DNA of 26,589 nucleotides from Temnopleurus reevesii (taxonomy: Eukaryota > Echinodermata > Echinoidea > Temnopleuroida > Temnopleuridae). Position 1 is the first letter of the stretch; every line of letters begins with the position of its first letter. A program made the position numbers and the translations under genes. Shown here in pieces: positions 9,394-19,899 of the stretch. The stretch lies in NCBI GenBank assembly GCA_036244855.1, contig BQKZ01002442.1, positions 2,531 to 29,119 of the forward strand, in the 5' to 3' direction. The notes below the pieces were generated by a model, which made no database searches, was not told where the DNA came from, and worked only from the letters and a program-made list of their open reading frames with translations.

Positions 9394-9556
9394 CGGGTGG
9401 GTGTTTCAAGAAGTTTTTGCAAATGAATAATAGTCAGCACTGACTACATCCAATGAATTTCTGGATTTGATTGGATGAAATGTACTCAGTCTGTCACTAT
9501 GGTAACTGTCGGCTAATGAGTGCTTTTTCTTGGGCAAACTTCATGAACACCCTCCA
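9394..9556. mobile_element. GGAGGGTGTTTC-type MITE, copy 1
   Basis: The ends GGGTGGGTGTTTCAAGAA and, inverted, GGAGGGTGTTCATGAA are terminal repeats. The interior carries AGTCAGCACTGACTA. Copy 2 is at 13439-13600. The ends resemble PIF/Harbinger-type MITEs; no clean target duplication was identified. Confidence 0.6.
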
Positions 9557-9563
9557 GATGTAG

Positions 9564-9590
9564 CCCCCCCCCCCCCCCCCCCCCCCCCCC
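9564..9590. repeat. Poly-C run, 27 C
   Basis: An uninterrupted homopolymer lies immediately 3' of the MITE. The exact length is prone to sequencing error. Confidence 0.9.
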
Positions 9591-10567
9591 ATGCACACAT
9601 CCCTTCTGTTTGGCAATTTATGTGAAAAAATAATTGCCTTTTGAACTATAGAGGCATTACCTACTTGAATTTTACTATTCTGTTAAGAGCATATTTTTTT
9701 GTGTTTATCTATTTTAATTATACTCAGTACAACTCTTCTTTTATTAATTTATTACTTTTAAACCAAAGATCAGCTATAAGCATCAACCTAATGTAATATA
9801 TAGTTTGATTATGTACCGTGTATTTAAGACACGTGTTATGCACATCAAGTAAAGATAATGTGAGAAATAATCTTTAGTGTTTTTGAATTGCAGAAATTAT
9901 GCCAAATTTCATGAAATATTTGGTCTCGTAAGTTTTAGATATAAATCATGAAAACAAAATTTAATTTAAAAAAATACACAATACAGAAGATAGCTGGTAA
10001 TATTTGAGAAATACTCCATTCTCGATGAAGAAGATACTCATAAATATTTTGGAAATTATAATTAAATAATTAATCAATTGTTGCTGCATATAAACATCTG
10101 CCTTTGTGAGGCCTTAATATTGAGCTTACCTTGTAAAATAATGACATTTGAAAACAATACTTGTACTATTCTTAGCCATTGTGTATTCTTAAATGTTTAC
10201 ATACATTTTTATTGCTTCTTTATATTATTAAGCCTTTCATTCATTGTTATTACTTCATTCTGTATATTGATCAACAAATTATATATTTATAGAAAATAAA
10301 AGAAAAAATGTTGATACCTAAACTTGAATGGGGTATGAATTCTGTACAAATCTTATTGTTAATGATTGTGGATGTAACATGATATTAACTATTTCCGAAA
10401 AATAAAGTGGAATGCAGACAATAGATCCGTTTGCCGTGTATTCAATTGTGCGGATCCAACAATGAAAAACCAGTTCCGATTTCAATAGCATTACAAAGGT
10501 GCATTGAATTTTGCGTTCGACTTAGTTTTCTGGAAATCGCTTATATCGTGTTATGTGTGAAATGTAC
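9591..10567. other. Gene-free AT-rich sequence
   Basis: The open frame at 10078-10299 is of low complexity and lacks splice or codon support. No RNA gene was seen. Confidence 0.4.
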
Positions 10568-10981
10568 TGTATAGTGGAAAACATTTCGCGGGAGTTTAAA
10601 TTTTGCACTACTGACCGCAGATTTTAGACCCGCGAAAATAATCCTGAATTTTTTTTCAGGAAAATTCAACATGCCGCACAGCACTTCACAAATTGCGTAT
10701 TGAAGTGACATGGTAGCATTTCCAATGTTTCAATGGCGTTTATATTTGCATTTCTTATCATAATATCCAGAAAATACTGTGATTATACGGTTAATTTGTA
10801 TAATTTTGTCAGAATTTTAAAGCATTCTTTTGTAGCAGTAATTGCTTGAAAAATATTTATTAGTCAGTTCGGGAAATTGTACTTTTTCATGGATTGGTTC
10901 TGCGAATCAATACCCCGTAAAAATGTTCATAGACTAACCAACTGCGAAAATTTAGCACCGCGAAATCATCCCCACTATACA
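10568..10981. mobile_element. Inverted-repeat element with TTTCGCGG arms
   Basis: TGTATAGTGG at 10568 is matched by CCACTATACA at 10972-10981. Inside these, ATTTCGCGG on the left pairs with CCGCGAAAT on the right, followed by AAATTT-rich arms. Several CGCGAAAA motifs recur inside. This is a probable non-autonomous DNA transposon with imperfect arms; the class is not assigned. Confidence 0.55.
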
Positions 10982-11003
10982 TTATATTTGTACTGTGTGT
11001 GTG

Positions 11004-11100
11004 NCCCCCCCCCCCCCCTCCTCATTCTCCTCCCTCTCCTTCCTCATCCCCTCCCTGTTCCAACACTCATCCTCGCCTTCCCCTCCCCTCTCGCCTTGGA
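11004..11100. repeat. Polypyrimidine tract after an undetermined base
   Basis: An N at 11004 is followed by 14 C and a CT-rich stretch to about 11100. Frames on both strands here are compositional. The N suggests an unresolved homopolymer length. Confidence 0.8.
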
Positions 11101-11739
11101 ATCTCTGTATCATACTGAATTTTCGCATAAGAAAATGGGCTATATCAATAGTTAATATCAGGAAAAATGTAAAATAAAGTATAAAATATGCAATATTTTT
11201 AAATATAAAACATGGCAGAAGTAAACACACATGCTTGAACGTCATAAAAAGCTCTTTGGTTTTTACCAGAAATAGGCATCACAACTCAGATAAGCTGTTA
11301 ACAGTGAAAACTGAATAGCGCCCTCATTGGGCCTAAATTTGCATTTATAGTTGGTAGTGAGAATTGTGTGTGAATGTTTAGAACCGAATGACATGCGAAA
11401 TTAAACTTAGCTTTGTCATCATCAGCAATCATGGATGCGCAATCAACAAAATGATCAAGAATTAACAAAGGTGGTTTTATTTTTTCAAAAATTTATGACC
11501 CCAAAAATGGGACAAAATCTTGCACAGTTTGTTTAAAATGTAATAAAAATCTACATATTAATTGATGTCAGAATACTATTTGAGTACAAGCATAAAATAC
11601 ACATAAAAATATTTATTTTCAACATAGGCAGGAAAAAAAATTGTTAATTGCCCTCCCCTGACCGACCCTCTAAAATTGTCCTGACCAGATTTTTTTTTAT
11701 TCGCATAATAAATAAAAAGGAATTCATAAAAGTGCGCTA
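11101..11739. other. Gene-free AT-rich sequence
   Basis: Nothing was recognised beyond AT-rich sequence. Confidence 0.35.
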
Positions 11740-11850
11740 ATGTGGGCTAAAGCCAGGGTAATAATGCTGCAATTGTAGAGCGCTTAGAGAATTCTGCATA
11801 AAGAGTTGATAAGCGCTATATAAAAGCTGTTCATTATTATTATTATTATT
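11740..11850 (+). mobile_element. SINE 3'-end fragment with (ATT)n tail
   Basis: AAGCGCTATATAAAAGCTGTTC followed by an (ATT) tail at 11832-11850 is the recurring 3' terminus seen again at 16068-16136 (key motif AAGCGCTATATAAAA). It is 5' truncated, with no pol III boxes seen. Confidence 0.6.
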
Positions 11851-12500
11851 AAATATACATATAAATGTGGTAATAAAGGTTTATAATTGTTAATTGCTAT
11901 TAATTGACCACAACGTCCTCAATTTCCAATAGACAGCAATAGCCAGCTATTTTTTAGAGAACATTTTGATTGGGGGGGGGGGGACTTCTAAGGTCCTGGC
12001 GAATACTAGAGGGCTGAAGAATTTGGTCTAAATTTTCATATAAAATGTAGTCAAAAATCAAAATTCTGTTTCCAACCACAACTATGTTACAAAAATTATA
12101 TTCTTGGGCGTCCAAGCAATTTTTTTCCTTGCCCTAATAATTGGTATATTCAGTATAGTAGCACCACAAAAAAGTGAAAATTCCCCCTAAAGGAAAGCAA
12201 CATTGACATACCATGTAATATTACATGGAATATAATTTTCACTATCATCTCCTGCTCTGATTAAATAGAATTATTGTACAAATTTGAATGCGATTGCCAT
12301 GCGAAATTTAAAAATTACATGCAATTCAAATGCATTTTAATAGTACTTTTTACAATTACAATCGCATTTCAATTTATAAAAACACTAACATTCAGTTCAA
12401 AAAAACATACAGGTTAATAAGTCACAATAAGAATACCAATACATATTACATATTGCATGAAAACCAATGTACACTACTCAAACCAAATTAGGGGTCACTT
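11851..12500. other. Gene-free sequence
   Basis: A G run lies at 11973-11983. A short inverted motif at 12209-12230 (CATGTAATATTACATG) is a perfect 16-bp palindrome. Nothing else was recognised. Confidence 0.4.
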
Positions 12501-13082
12501 TTAAAGGGGAACCAACCCCTGGCATGGTCATGTTCCCACTGAATGAAGAAACATCCGATGAACAAACAGTGAAAAATTGAGCAAAATCGGACAATCCGTT
12601 CAAAAGATATGAATTTTCAAATTCACAGAGATTTTAAGATCACTGCTTCCATGGAGATCCATGCAATCCGCAACTTCGACGGAATATGTGACGTCATGTC
12701 GGATAGCTCCTCATTCACTTTGTACATAGAATTTAAAAAAATGGATTAATGTAAAATTTAGAGTAAGGTTGCAACATGATTTTTCTCAAAATACATGCAG
12801 AATCGATATAGAAGTGCTATACCTCGACTAAAAATTAGCATTTGGCTGACTTTTCCGAAAAAAGGCGAAATTGTATAATTTTGTGAATGAGTGAATGAGG
12901 AGTTGTCAGACAGATTCCATCGAATTTGCTGATCGCACAGATCCCCATCAGCGGCAGGGATCATCATATCTCTGTGAAAATTTATAACTTTTGAACGACT
13001 TACACGATTTTGCTCAATTTTTCAGTTTGTTCATCTGATTTTTCCTCATTTAATGAGAGCATGATAATTCCAGGAGTTGGTA
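12501..13082. mobile_element. Foldback element, about 580 bp, Kolobok/T2-like ends
   Basis: Two long inverted arms of roughly 200 bp share GGGATC, GAACAAACNGTGAAAAATTG, GAGCAAAATCG and CTCCTCATTCAC. The left end reads TTAAAGGGGAACCAACCCC; the right end is partly eroded. TGACGTCA is present at 12689-12696 in the left arm. The shorter element at 7535-7740 is a relative. Short frames on the minus strand here are arm sequence read through and are not genes. Confidence 0.7.
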
Positions 13083-13114
13083 AGTGTGTATAATGGCAGA
13101 GCTCTACGAACCCA

Positions 13115-13215
13115 CTTGCCCGCTTGCCTAGGGACAAGTAGAAATGCTGTGTGGGCAATGGATTTCTCAAAGTCACATGCCCAGTTAGGCAAATTGTCAT
13201 TTTTACTGGTGCAAA
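13115..13215. repeat. Dispersed CTTGCCC repeat, copy 2
   Basis: It parallels 5685-5815 across CACTTGCCCG, GGGACAAGT, TGTGGGCAA and CATGCCC...GGCAAATTGTCATTTT. It lies directly beyond the foldback element. Confidence 0.5.
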
Positions 13216-13438
13216 ACAGTACTTCAATATATTTCAATTTTCCATTGATTTGACTTTACTACATTTTTCTCAAAAAATATTCTTTATCCTTGTTGTATCT
13301 ATTGTTGTATTTTCAGCATGAGTTTCTACAAATATGATGTGTATTCTATGCCTAAATGAAATAAACAGATGCATCTCAAACTATTGAATATACAGTGGGG
13401 GTTACTTACAACCTGACAATGTATGTATGCATATACAT

Positions 13439-13600
13439 CAGGAGGGCGTTTCATGAACATTTGTCTCAGCGACAAACGGTCATTCTCCGACAATTACGAT
13501 AGCAACAGTCAGCGATAATGCTCTTCATCCAATCAAAATCAAGGACTTAGTCAGCGCTGACTAATAGTCGCTGCAACAAATTTCATGAAACACCCTCCAG
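13439..13600. mobile_element. GGAGGGYGTTTC-type MITE, copy 2
   Basis: The ends CAGGAGGGCGTTTCATGAA and TTTCATGAAACACCCTCCAG are inverted, with 16 or more matching bases. The interior has AGTCAGCGCTGACTA, matching copy 1 at 9394. It is non-coding and resembles PIF/Harbinger MITEs. Confidence 0.7.
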
Positions 13601-14225
13601 ATATGCGATTTTCAGGTTGTGTGTGATATCAACAATGCCAAAATGCAAATAAGTAATTTCGTGTTTTTTTTCCAATTTTTTTTTTATGGGCAAGTAAAAC
13701 TATATAGGCCTGTCAAGTTTTTTTTTCATTTCTGGAAATCGCCCAAATATAAATGTCTTCCATTATCAAATATACACGAATTTGACTTCTCAGCACTGTA
13801 CGAAAAGGCGGCCATAAACGGAGGCTTCCATAGATGAACAAAAGTACTATTCAATAGGTTAAGTTCTGAGCCAGGTGTGTTGCTATGTCAGTGTGGAGAT
13901 AGTCTATACACAAGCATAGCTGAAGCCCCCCAGTTAGAAGTTAGGTTCCAAAAGTTAGCATAAAAATCAACATCTAAACTGAATAGGTCTATATGTACAC
14001 TGTAAAAACATTTGTGAGTGATTTCAGTTATTGCATGATGTACCACAGTCCACTACACATCCTGGAAAGTGAGCCCATAGTCAAATGGAACAATTAAAAA
14101 GTATCCCTAACTTTTAATACAGTTTAAGTAACATATATTGCTCTGTACTGTTAATAATCTTCAGAATATAGTATTTACAAATAAATAACCTAGTGCTTAA
14201 TAAATGACTTTTTTAAAATAAATAA
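13601..14225. other. Gene-free sequence
   Basis: It contains poly-T runs and a further CTTGCCC-like fragment near 13687. The 72-codon frame at 13619 is unsupported. Confidence 0.35.
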
Positions 14226-14421
14226 CGTAGCTGAAAACATGATATAAAAGTGGAAATTAGTAATAATCCTACTACTAATTCATAATCTTCACATATATTG
14301 AAGTAAATGGTGCATATGTTGCAAAAATTAGTAATCTTTCCCGGAATTACTGTTAAACTTGACAACCCTGATCCCCAAATTGGTAATGATTACTAAAAAT
14401 TAGTAACAGTTGGCAGCTATG
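14226..14421. mobile_element. CATAGCTGC MITE, copy 2
   Basis: It is in inverted orientation relative to the copy at 1263. The right end GTTGGCAGCTATG, the arm TAATGATTACTAAAAATTAG and the left motif GAAATTAGTAATAATCC all match. The left terminus is mutated (CGTAGCTG). No clear target duplication remains, which suggests an older insertion. Confidence 0.7.
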
Positions 14422-14837
14422 AAATTGAGGTGACTAAAAATACATGAATAAATGCCTTTACTCATATGTAATACTGTGACTCGGTGATATTTTTACAAAT
14501 TCATGCAGAGAATAATTTTACTTTTCATTTTTGATTAGCAGAATAAGACATAGAGGAAACATTTTCAACACTTTACTGTGCATTTCTATGTGAAAAAGTT
14601 GCTCAACAAAACATTTGCATAGCAATCCTGCTAAAATGCATCGCAAATTGCGATGCGATATCAGGAAAATTATTCCCTGCCAGGACAATGTGAAGCCGAT
14701 AGCACAATATTTTATCGGACATTGATATGATTGGGGAACATTTGACAAAAAAAAAATAGTATTTTTTAACCAATTTGTGTTCTGTACACCGATATGAATA
14801 CTGAAATTGTGACAGCAATAACTATGCTCTCGGCCAT

Positions 14838-14909
14838 TCACTTGGAGTGAAAACCTTACTTCATATCAAAATACACCTCATGCATACTGCAGATCAGTTG
14901 GCATCTCTG
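14838..14909. mobile_element. Fragment of the 825-1244 element end
   Basis: ATATCAAAATACACCTCATGC and CAGTTGGCATCTCTG match the inverted and direct ends of the element at 825-1244 (the first stated motif exceeds both arms by a base; key core AAAATACACCTCATGC). A partner end was not found. Confidence 0.5.
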
Positions 14910-14925
14910 CATTTAAAACCTGATA

Positions 14926-15419
14926 CAGTGGAACCTCGTTATAAAGAGGTCGGATATAGCGAGATACCTGTTATACCAAGGTAATTCTACTGGTCCCAGC
15001 TCTTTATTTTTTTATTTTTTTTCCCTGATATAGTGAGGAACCTGAAGGTAATTTTCATGATCCTAAAGGACCTCGTTATAAAGAGGTTTCACTGTTCACC
15101 TTGTTATAAAGAGCACCGATATACTGTAGATCTCGTTATAACAAGGTAGTTTTTCCTGGTCCCCATCTCTTTATATTTTATTGTATTTTGACACTGATCT
15201 AACAAGATTTCAATGTAGACTTGACTTCATATCTCTGTCATTTTGCTTATGATTAAGATTCTGCTAGGATCGAAAGCTCAAGCTCTTTTTTTACTTCATT
15301 TTACTCCACAGGTCTCCATTATCGGATAAACAGTTTCAGCAGTTCTCGTTATTTAAGGTTTCAATATAAAGAGACAATTTCTCTGGTCCCAAGGACCTCA
15401 TTATAACGAGGTTTGACTG
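14926..15419. mobile_element. Composite pogo-type MITE, 494 bp
   Basis: It begins CAGTGGAACCTCGTTATAA after TA (14924-14925) and ends TTATAACGAGGTTTGACTG before TA (15420-15421). A complete short unit comparable to the 6579 element occupies 14926-15094. Further CTCGTTATAA modules follow near 15132 and inverted modules near 15400. The structure suggests internal duplication or nesting of related elements. It is non-coding. Confidence 0.65.
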
Positions 15420-15669
15420 TAGTTTAGTTCAACCAATTTACTCCACTGATGTTTATACCGGTACCATTGATCCATACTCGCCATACACACGATTGAACCC
15501 ACCGACAAGCAACCATACCACTCAAATTTGAAATCAGGTTGTGTGTATTACAAGTATGCTTTAGTGGTTCTCTTCATTCTTCATTCACATAATGGTGAAT
15601 TTACATTACATAAAATGATAACAATGGTAAAATTGCTGCCAGGTCACTTCACCACAACAAGCATTTCAA

Positions 15670-15998
15670 ATAGCCGCCATTATGAACCCATGCAAATTGG
15701 CAATAATCCTGCTACAAGTTAGTAATCTTCACACATTTTACATTGGACTGCATGGTGAAATGTTGACACAATTAGTAATTTTTACTGGGTTTAGGCCCCA
15801 GTCTCATAGAGCCCAGGAAGCAACACGATTCGACACGACTCTTTGTTCGGAGGCAGATAACTGTGAATTGACAAAGAGTTGTGTTGAATCGCGTTCTTTC
15901 CGTGGTCCTATGTGACCGGGGCCTTAAGACAAACATTGACTAATCTGGGGTGCAAATTAGTGATGATTACTAAAAAATAATTATAGCTGGCAGCTATA
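15670..15998. mobile_element. CATAGCTGC MITE, copy 3, interrupted
   Basis: The left arm (TAGCCGCC, AATAATCCTGCTACAAGTTA) and right arm (GATGATTACTAAAAAATA, GCTGGCAGCTATA) match copy 2. The middle is split by a nested element at 15794-15923. Confidence 0.65.
15794..15923. mobile_element. Nested foldback MITE, 130 bp, TTA duplication
   Basis: Two arms of about 52 bp are inverted copies from GGCCCCAGTCTCATAG to CGACTCTTTG, with roughly 80 percent identity by eye. TTA flanks both ends (15791-15793 and 15924-15926), as in PIF/Harbinger elements. It interrupts copy 3 of the CATAGCTGC MITE and is therefore younger. A 77-codon frame through it is not a gene. Confidence 0.75.
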
Positions 15999-16067
15999 AT
16001 ATATGCAATCATATTTCCAAGTTTCTATTGAGATTAGTGCTTAATTCTAATGAAAATATACCTCTTC

Positions 16068-16136
16068 CAGCACTTAGGAACTTTCCCCGAGCAAGTGATA
16101 AGCGCTATATAAAAACGTTCACTATTATCATTATTC
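16068..16136 (+). mobile_element. SINE 3'-end relic
   Basis: It ends GATAAGCGCTATATAAAAAC and an ATTATCATTATT tail, matching the terminus at 11740-11850. It abuts the 3' end of the membrane-protein gene on the other strand. Confidence 0.55.
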
Positions 16137-16149
16137 AATATCTGAAATG

Positions 16150-16155
16150 TTTATT
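16150..16155 (-). terminator. Polyadenylation hexamer overlapping stop codon
   Basis: On the minus strand the coding end reads ATG CAA TAA AC, so AATAAA occupies 16150-16155 and overlaps the TAA stop at 16151-16153. If used, cleavage 10-30 nt later would fall in the SINE relic and give a 3'UTR of only a few tens of bases. Confidence 0.5.
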
Positions 16156-18961
16156 GCATGCCAAAAGAAGTCTTTTGTAACAGCCAAACACCACTACCAA
16201 AACTAAATCCCGCTAGGACCCAACTAGCGTAGCTGTTCCCAAATGTAAAAATAAGGACAGGGAGAGGGGTACAGAGGATTACTGTTTTTTCCGGCACTTT
16301 ATAGTCGACTGGTTGCGAAAGGGATATTGCCATGACAACAAGCGATGGAATACTGAGCGGAAGAACGAGAACCTCCAGAATGGAAAAGATGCCAATTTTG
16401 TTGTCTGTACCCAAGAGGGAGTATTTGAAGGAGAAAAGCAAGAAATGACTCATGCAGGTAGCGAAGATGATACCTGTTCGCATGAGCGGTCGAAAGTTGG
16501 GGAGCATGGTAAGGTCTTGCTGGAGACAGAGGAGGACGATGGAGGTGACAGAGTTCCAGATCTCAGGAAATGGCAAAGGATTGCTTAAGATTACGAGGAC
16601 ATAGGTCGTGATGGTGAGGATGTTTCCGTAGGTCGGGATCAGTCCGGGTTTGTAGGAGAAAGGGTTGTTCTGCTGCCACTTGAGACAGAAGATTCTGATG
16701 GCGACAGCAAGGGTGAGATAAACGCTGCATAGGAAAGGTACAGCTGAAACCTCATAAGGAGCATCCCACAAGGACAACTTGGTCAGGTCAATGATGTCTT
16801 TGAGGAAGATTGACATCGATGTTATAAAGAACGCTGCAACGGTCCAATGCAAGAAGTAATCCTTGACACAACTGGTAAGACTCCTGTCCTTCCAATCGAT
16901 GGAGTACCGCCAGAGAAGGAGCACGATGACGAGTGCCTCAACACACACTGCTGCATATGCAACGGCTGAAAGAATCCCATCAGCTGGCTCAAAGACCTCA
17001 CAAGCAGTAAAACCCACTGGAACACCGAGAAGCACTCCCTCAACTAGAGCATAGAGCCGAGGATGAAATGGATGAATTAAAGACCATGAACTCGCTAAGA
17101 GAAATACAGCAGCAGTCTCCAACATGATGATCGACCACAGGGACATATGCTCCTGGACTACAGGAGCTTGGATCCCAAACGAAAAGCCACTGAGAAACAG
17201 CATCACTGCACTAACTTTCAGACCATTCGGGTTCTGCTTCATATTGCACCACGTTAGCTTACAAGCAAATGCACTAGCCACCAATGAATCAAAGAGTAAA
17301 ATGGCAACTATATTTACATCATCTAAAAATTGCAGCATTACAGGTTGCATGACATACAAGATAAAAACTATCAAACTTACAGCTACAGAGAATATATACC
17401 CAGTAATATGACTTGGTGGAAGTTCGCATCGATCTTCATACACAAGGATCTTTAGGATAATAACAATGAATGAAACACAACTATAACTACTGAGAAACCC
17501 AAAGTGAGTCTCATTTTCTGATAACCTCAAAGCAATTTGCAAGAAAAATGGAAGCTTCATTGAGTGAATGCTACAAGCTATTCCTAAGCAAGAGGAAGTC
17601 ACTTTGGCGGTTGAATGCAATCTGGCAAGCATGTATGCCTCCAGGAAGAATGTCAACACAGCTAAGTACGGCATATAGATTCCTCTCAACATTAGAAAAC
17701 ATTCAGAATGTACTAGCAATGCTGTTTGCAAGACGATGCATAGCGAGAGATAAGAAGAATATTTCTTTGTTCTTGCGAGCAAGACACATGATACAGACAT
17801 TGCTGCATTCAGGATGAGGAGGAGGGTTAGTATGTCGAGTGATAAGAAGGGTATGCGAAGCGATGATGGTATCACTTGAATGACGGCATACGCTGTGACA
17901 AGAATAATCACCAGTGTGAGAATCACAGACACAAACATGAATTGTTTTCCTTTTGAGAGAGAGAAGCCAAGCAATGTGTAGGATAAAATCGCTGGGAACA
18001 GCCAAGGTATCGCAGATGATATCCCTAAATCATGCACAATCCAACAGGATAAAATAAGCGATGCGAATCCTAGTGCTATCCTAGTGTGCGACACCTGGGT
18101 TACGGTGATGTTGAATTGTTCGTAGATTCCGCGAAGCTGGATCAGTGTTGTCAAGAAACATGGAAGAATCAAAACTAGCAGCAGCTCCAAAAAGGCAACA
18201 CTATTGCCTTGGAGTAGTGTTATTACGTGTGAGGCTAGATATAAGAGGACAGGAAAACCGAGGTATACGATAAGTACTGTAGCGGCTTCTGCGCGTCCAA
18301 GGACCTGAGTTCTCTGCGTCGGCTCCTGGTTGAGCTTGTAGAACGATGACGTCGTCGGCTTCAAGAAGATCCGGAAGAGAAGGAATCCGTACACCACTCC
18401 CACGAAGAGCGCGAACCGGATCGACGTCAGGTACGCTGAAATCCACGTAACGAGTCCAACCGACACCAAAGGGTAGAGCGAGAAGAGGCCGGTCTCGATG
18501 GTCTGGGACAGCATCGGTTGTTCCTGGATGAAGAAAGGGAACTGGACCAAACCCCATCCTCCGGTCATCCCAAGGAACATGTTGACGAGCATGAGGAGCG
18601 GGACGTTGAGGAAGGATATCCAGATGAGAGGTAGACACGAGTACAGGACGGCCATCTGGGCAGCCACGAATGTACAGATATAGGACACGACCGCATTCTG
18701 CCAGGCACCACCGCTGACCATCATGTAGATGACCAGCGAGCCGATGGTCAGGATGGCCAGGAGAAGCTCCCCAGCCATCGTGAAGATGAAGAGAAGACCA
18801 GGTACGGCTGCGGGTAGGACACGTTTGTTGTACAGGAAGAATGTGGTGGGTTTTGTTTCCTTTTTAATTTGACTCGTCTCGCCAGTACTGTGAAGGTCGA
18901 TCGCATCATCTGTGGTTGCTTCTCCTTGCGACTCACCCGCAAAAACTCGCTGGTGCATCAT
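16151..18961 (-). CDS. Polytopic membrane protein, 936 aa, family not recognised
   Basis: A single uninterrupted frame of 936 codons encodes a very hydrophobic protein. Residues 1-45 are polar and acidic with no signal peptide. From residue 50 to 930 I count roughly 24-28 hydrophobic segments (for example 50-83, 86-140, 157-200, 224-275, 293-362, 370-447, 490-507, 519-568, 582-628, 660-685, 702-722, 738-760, 778-815, 828-882, 894-925), separated by short loops. No large soluble domain, nucleotide-binding motif or known transporter signature was seen, so a transporter or an ER/plasma-membrane scaffold cannot be told apart. The start is ATGATG; in-frame TGA and TAA lie in the same exon just upstream, fixing it. 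Codon-driven GC content is well above the flanks. The coding region has no introns, though the 5'UTR seems spliced. A retrocopy origin is possible but unproven. Confidence 0.88.
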   Translation of the reverse strand: MMHQRVFAGESQGEATTDDAIDLHSTGETSQIKKETKPTTFFLYNKRVLPAAVPGLLFIFTMAGELLLAILTIGSLVIYMMVSGGAWQNAVVSYICTFVAAQMAVLYSCLPLIWISFLNVPLLMLVNMFLGMTGGWGLVQFPFFIQEQPMLSQTIETGLFSLYPLVSVGLVTWISAYLTSIRFALFVGVVYGFLLFRIFLKPTTSSFYKLNQEPTQRTQVLGRAEAATVLIVYLGFPVLLYLASHVITLLQGNSVAFLELLLVLILPCFLTTLIQLRGIYEQFNITVTQVSHTRIALGFASLILSCWIVHDLGISSAIPWLFPAILSYTLLGFSLSKGKQFMFVSVILTLVIILVTAYAVIQVIPSSLRIPFLSLDILTLLLILNAAMSVSCVLLARTKKYSSYLSLCIVLQTALLVHSECFLMLRGIYMPYLAVLTFFLEAYMLARLHSTAKVTSSCLGIACSIHSMKLPFFLQIALRLSENETHFGFLSSYSCVSFIVIILKILVYEDRCELPPSHITGYIFSVAVSLIVFILYVMQPVMLQFLDDVNIVAILLFDSLVASAFACKLTWCNMKQNPNGLKVSAVMLFLSGFSFGIQAPVVQEHMSLWSIIMLETAAVFLLASSWSLIHPFHPRLYALVEGVLLGVPVGFTACEVFEPADGILSAVAYAAVCVEALVIVLLLWRYSIDWKDRSLTSCVKDYFLHWTVAAFFITSMSIFLKDIIDLTKLSLWDAPYEVSAVPFLCSVYLTLAVAIRIFCLKWQQNNPFSYKPGLIPTYGNILTITTYVLVILSNPLPFPEIWNSVTSIVLLCLQQDLTMLPNFRPLMRTGIIFATCMSHFLLFSFKYSLLGTDNKIGIFSILEVLVLPLSIPSLVVMAISLSQPVDYKVPEKTVILCTPLPVLIFTFGNSYASWVLAGFSFGSGVWLLQKTSFGMQ

Positions 18962-19000
18962 GGCTGATCCGTAGACCTGATGCAGTTATCGTCAAATCTG
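18962..19000 (-). promoter_or_regulatory. 5'UTR and splice acceptor of the membrane-protein gene
   Basis: Minus strand CTATTTCCCACACAG ends at 18998 and would give an exon starting at 18997. The 36-nt leader in that exon has in-frame TGA and TAA stops before ATGATG. A non-coding upstream exon is therefore likely, and a strong donor at 21470-21471 is a candidate partner. Confidence 0.6.
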
Positions 19001-19899
19001 TGTGGGAAATAGAGGATATGAAAATTAATTGAAATAGTATAATATGAAAATTAGTTGAAATTTGTCATTTATCATCATTCAAGCCCTTATGTTAAATCAA
19101 AATATCAATTTTTAAGAATTGTTAATATCAAATCAAGTTTTTAATGTATACCCTACAATTTGTGAGTGTTCAATTCTATTTTTCTGTTCAATCATTCATT
19201 TTTCATTATATGTATTCTTGTATATATATCTGCAATACGACCATTAGGCCGCGAAAGATATTGTAATGTTAGATCGTTTTAAATAAATAAATAAAAATAA
19301 ACAAAAATAAACTTGTAGTCCTTGGACCTGTAATATAAAATAATGTACACTGTAGATATGATTAATAAAAAAATTAATAATATCTCTATGACACGTTTTG
19401 TCAAACACTTAGGATTAATATTTATCATATGTTACATTGTATCTTTTATGTTACAGGTAGCAGAATATGCATTTAATAAATATCTAATATAGCAAACATT
19501 GTTGACCTTGCAGAAGTCAACCTCACATTAAGACATTAAGGTAGATGTACATGTACGTAATCGGCTAAGTTTTTTGCAGGTCTTTTCAAGTTCTACATAT
19601 TATGTCTTAACCCCTAATAAGTTTAATTTTCTTGAAATCAAAGTTAAGCCTTCAGTTCCAGCAGGTTCGACAGAGGCAAGGTTGACTTCAATAAAAAAAA
19701 ACTAATGGACTGGTCTTAGAACTATTTTTGTTTGAGATATTTCTATAAGTTTTTTTTTTCCCAGAATCCATTTTCAAGGAATGAATTTCTCTGCTAGTCT
19801 GAAATGCTGCAAGCATAAGTAGCACATGTTTCTGGAAGGCAATAGCCAATATATGAAAGGTTTATTCTACACAAATTTTTCATGTAATGTCCACATGTA
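19001..19899 (-). other. Probable 5'UTR intron, part
   Basis: AT-rich non-coding sequence. At about 19219-19310 a segment with TCTGCAATACGACCATTAGG followed by an (AAAT)n tail on the plus strand looks like the 3' end of a LINE. No exon was recognised. Confidence 0.4.

Noticed and set aside
18201..18638. 145-codon minus-strand frame and smaller frames on both strands over 16.1-19.0 kb
   Set aside because: Shadows of the 936-residue gene in other frames.
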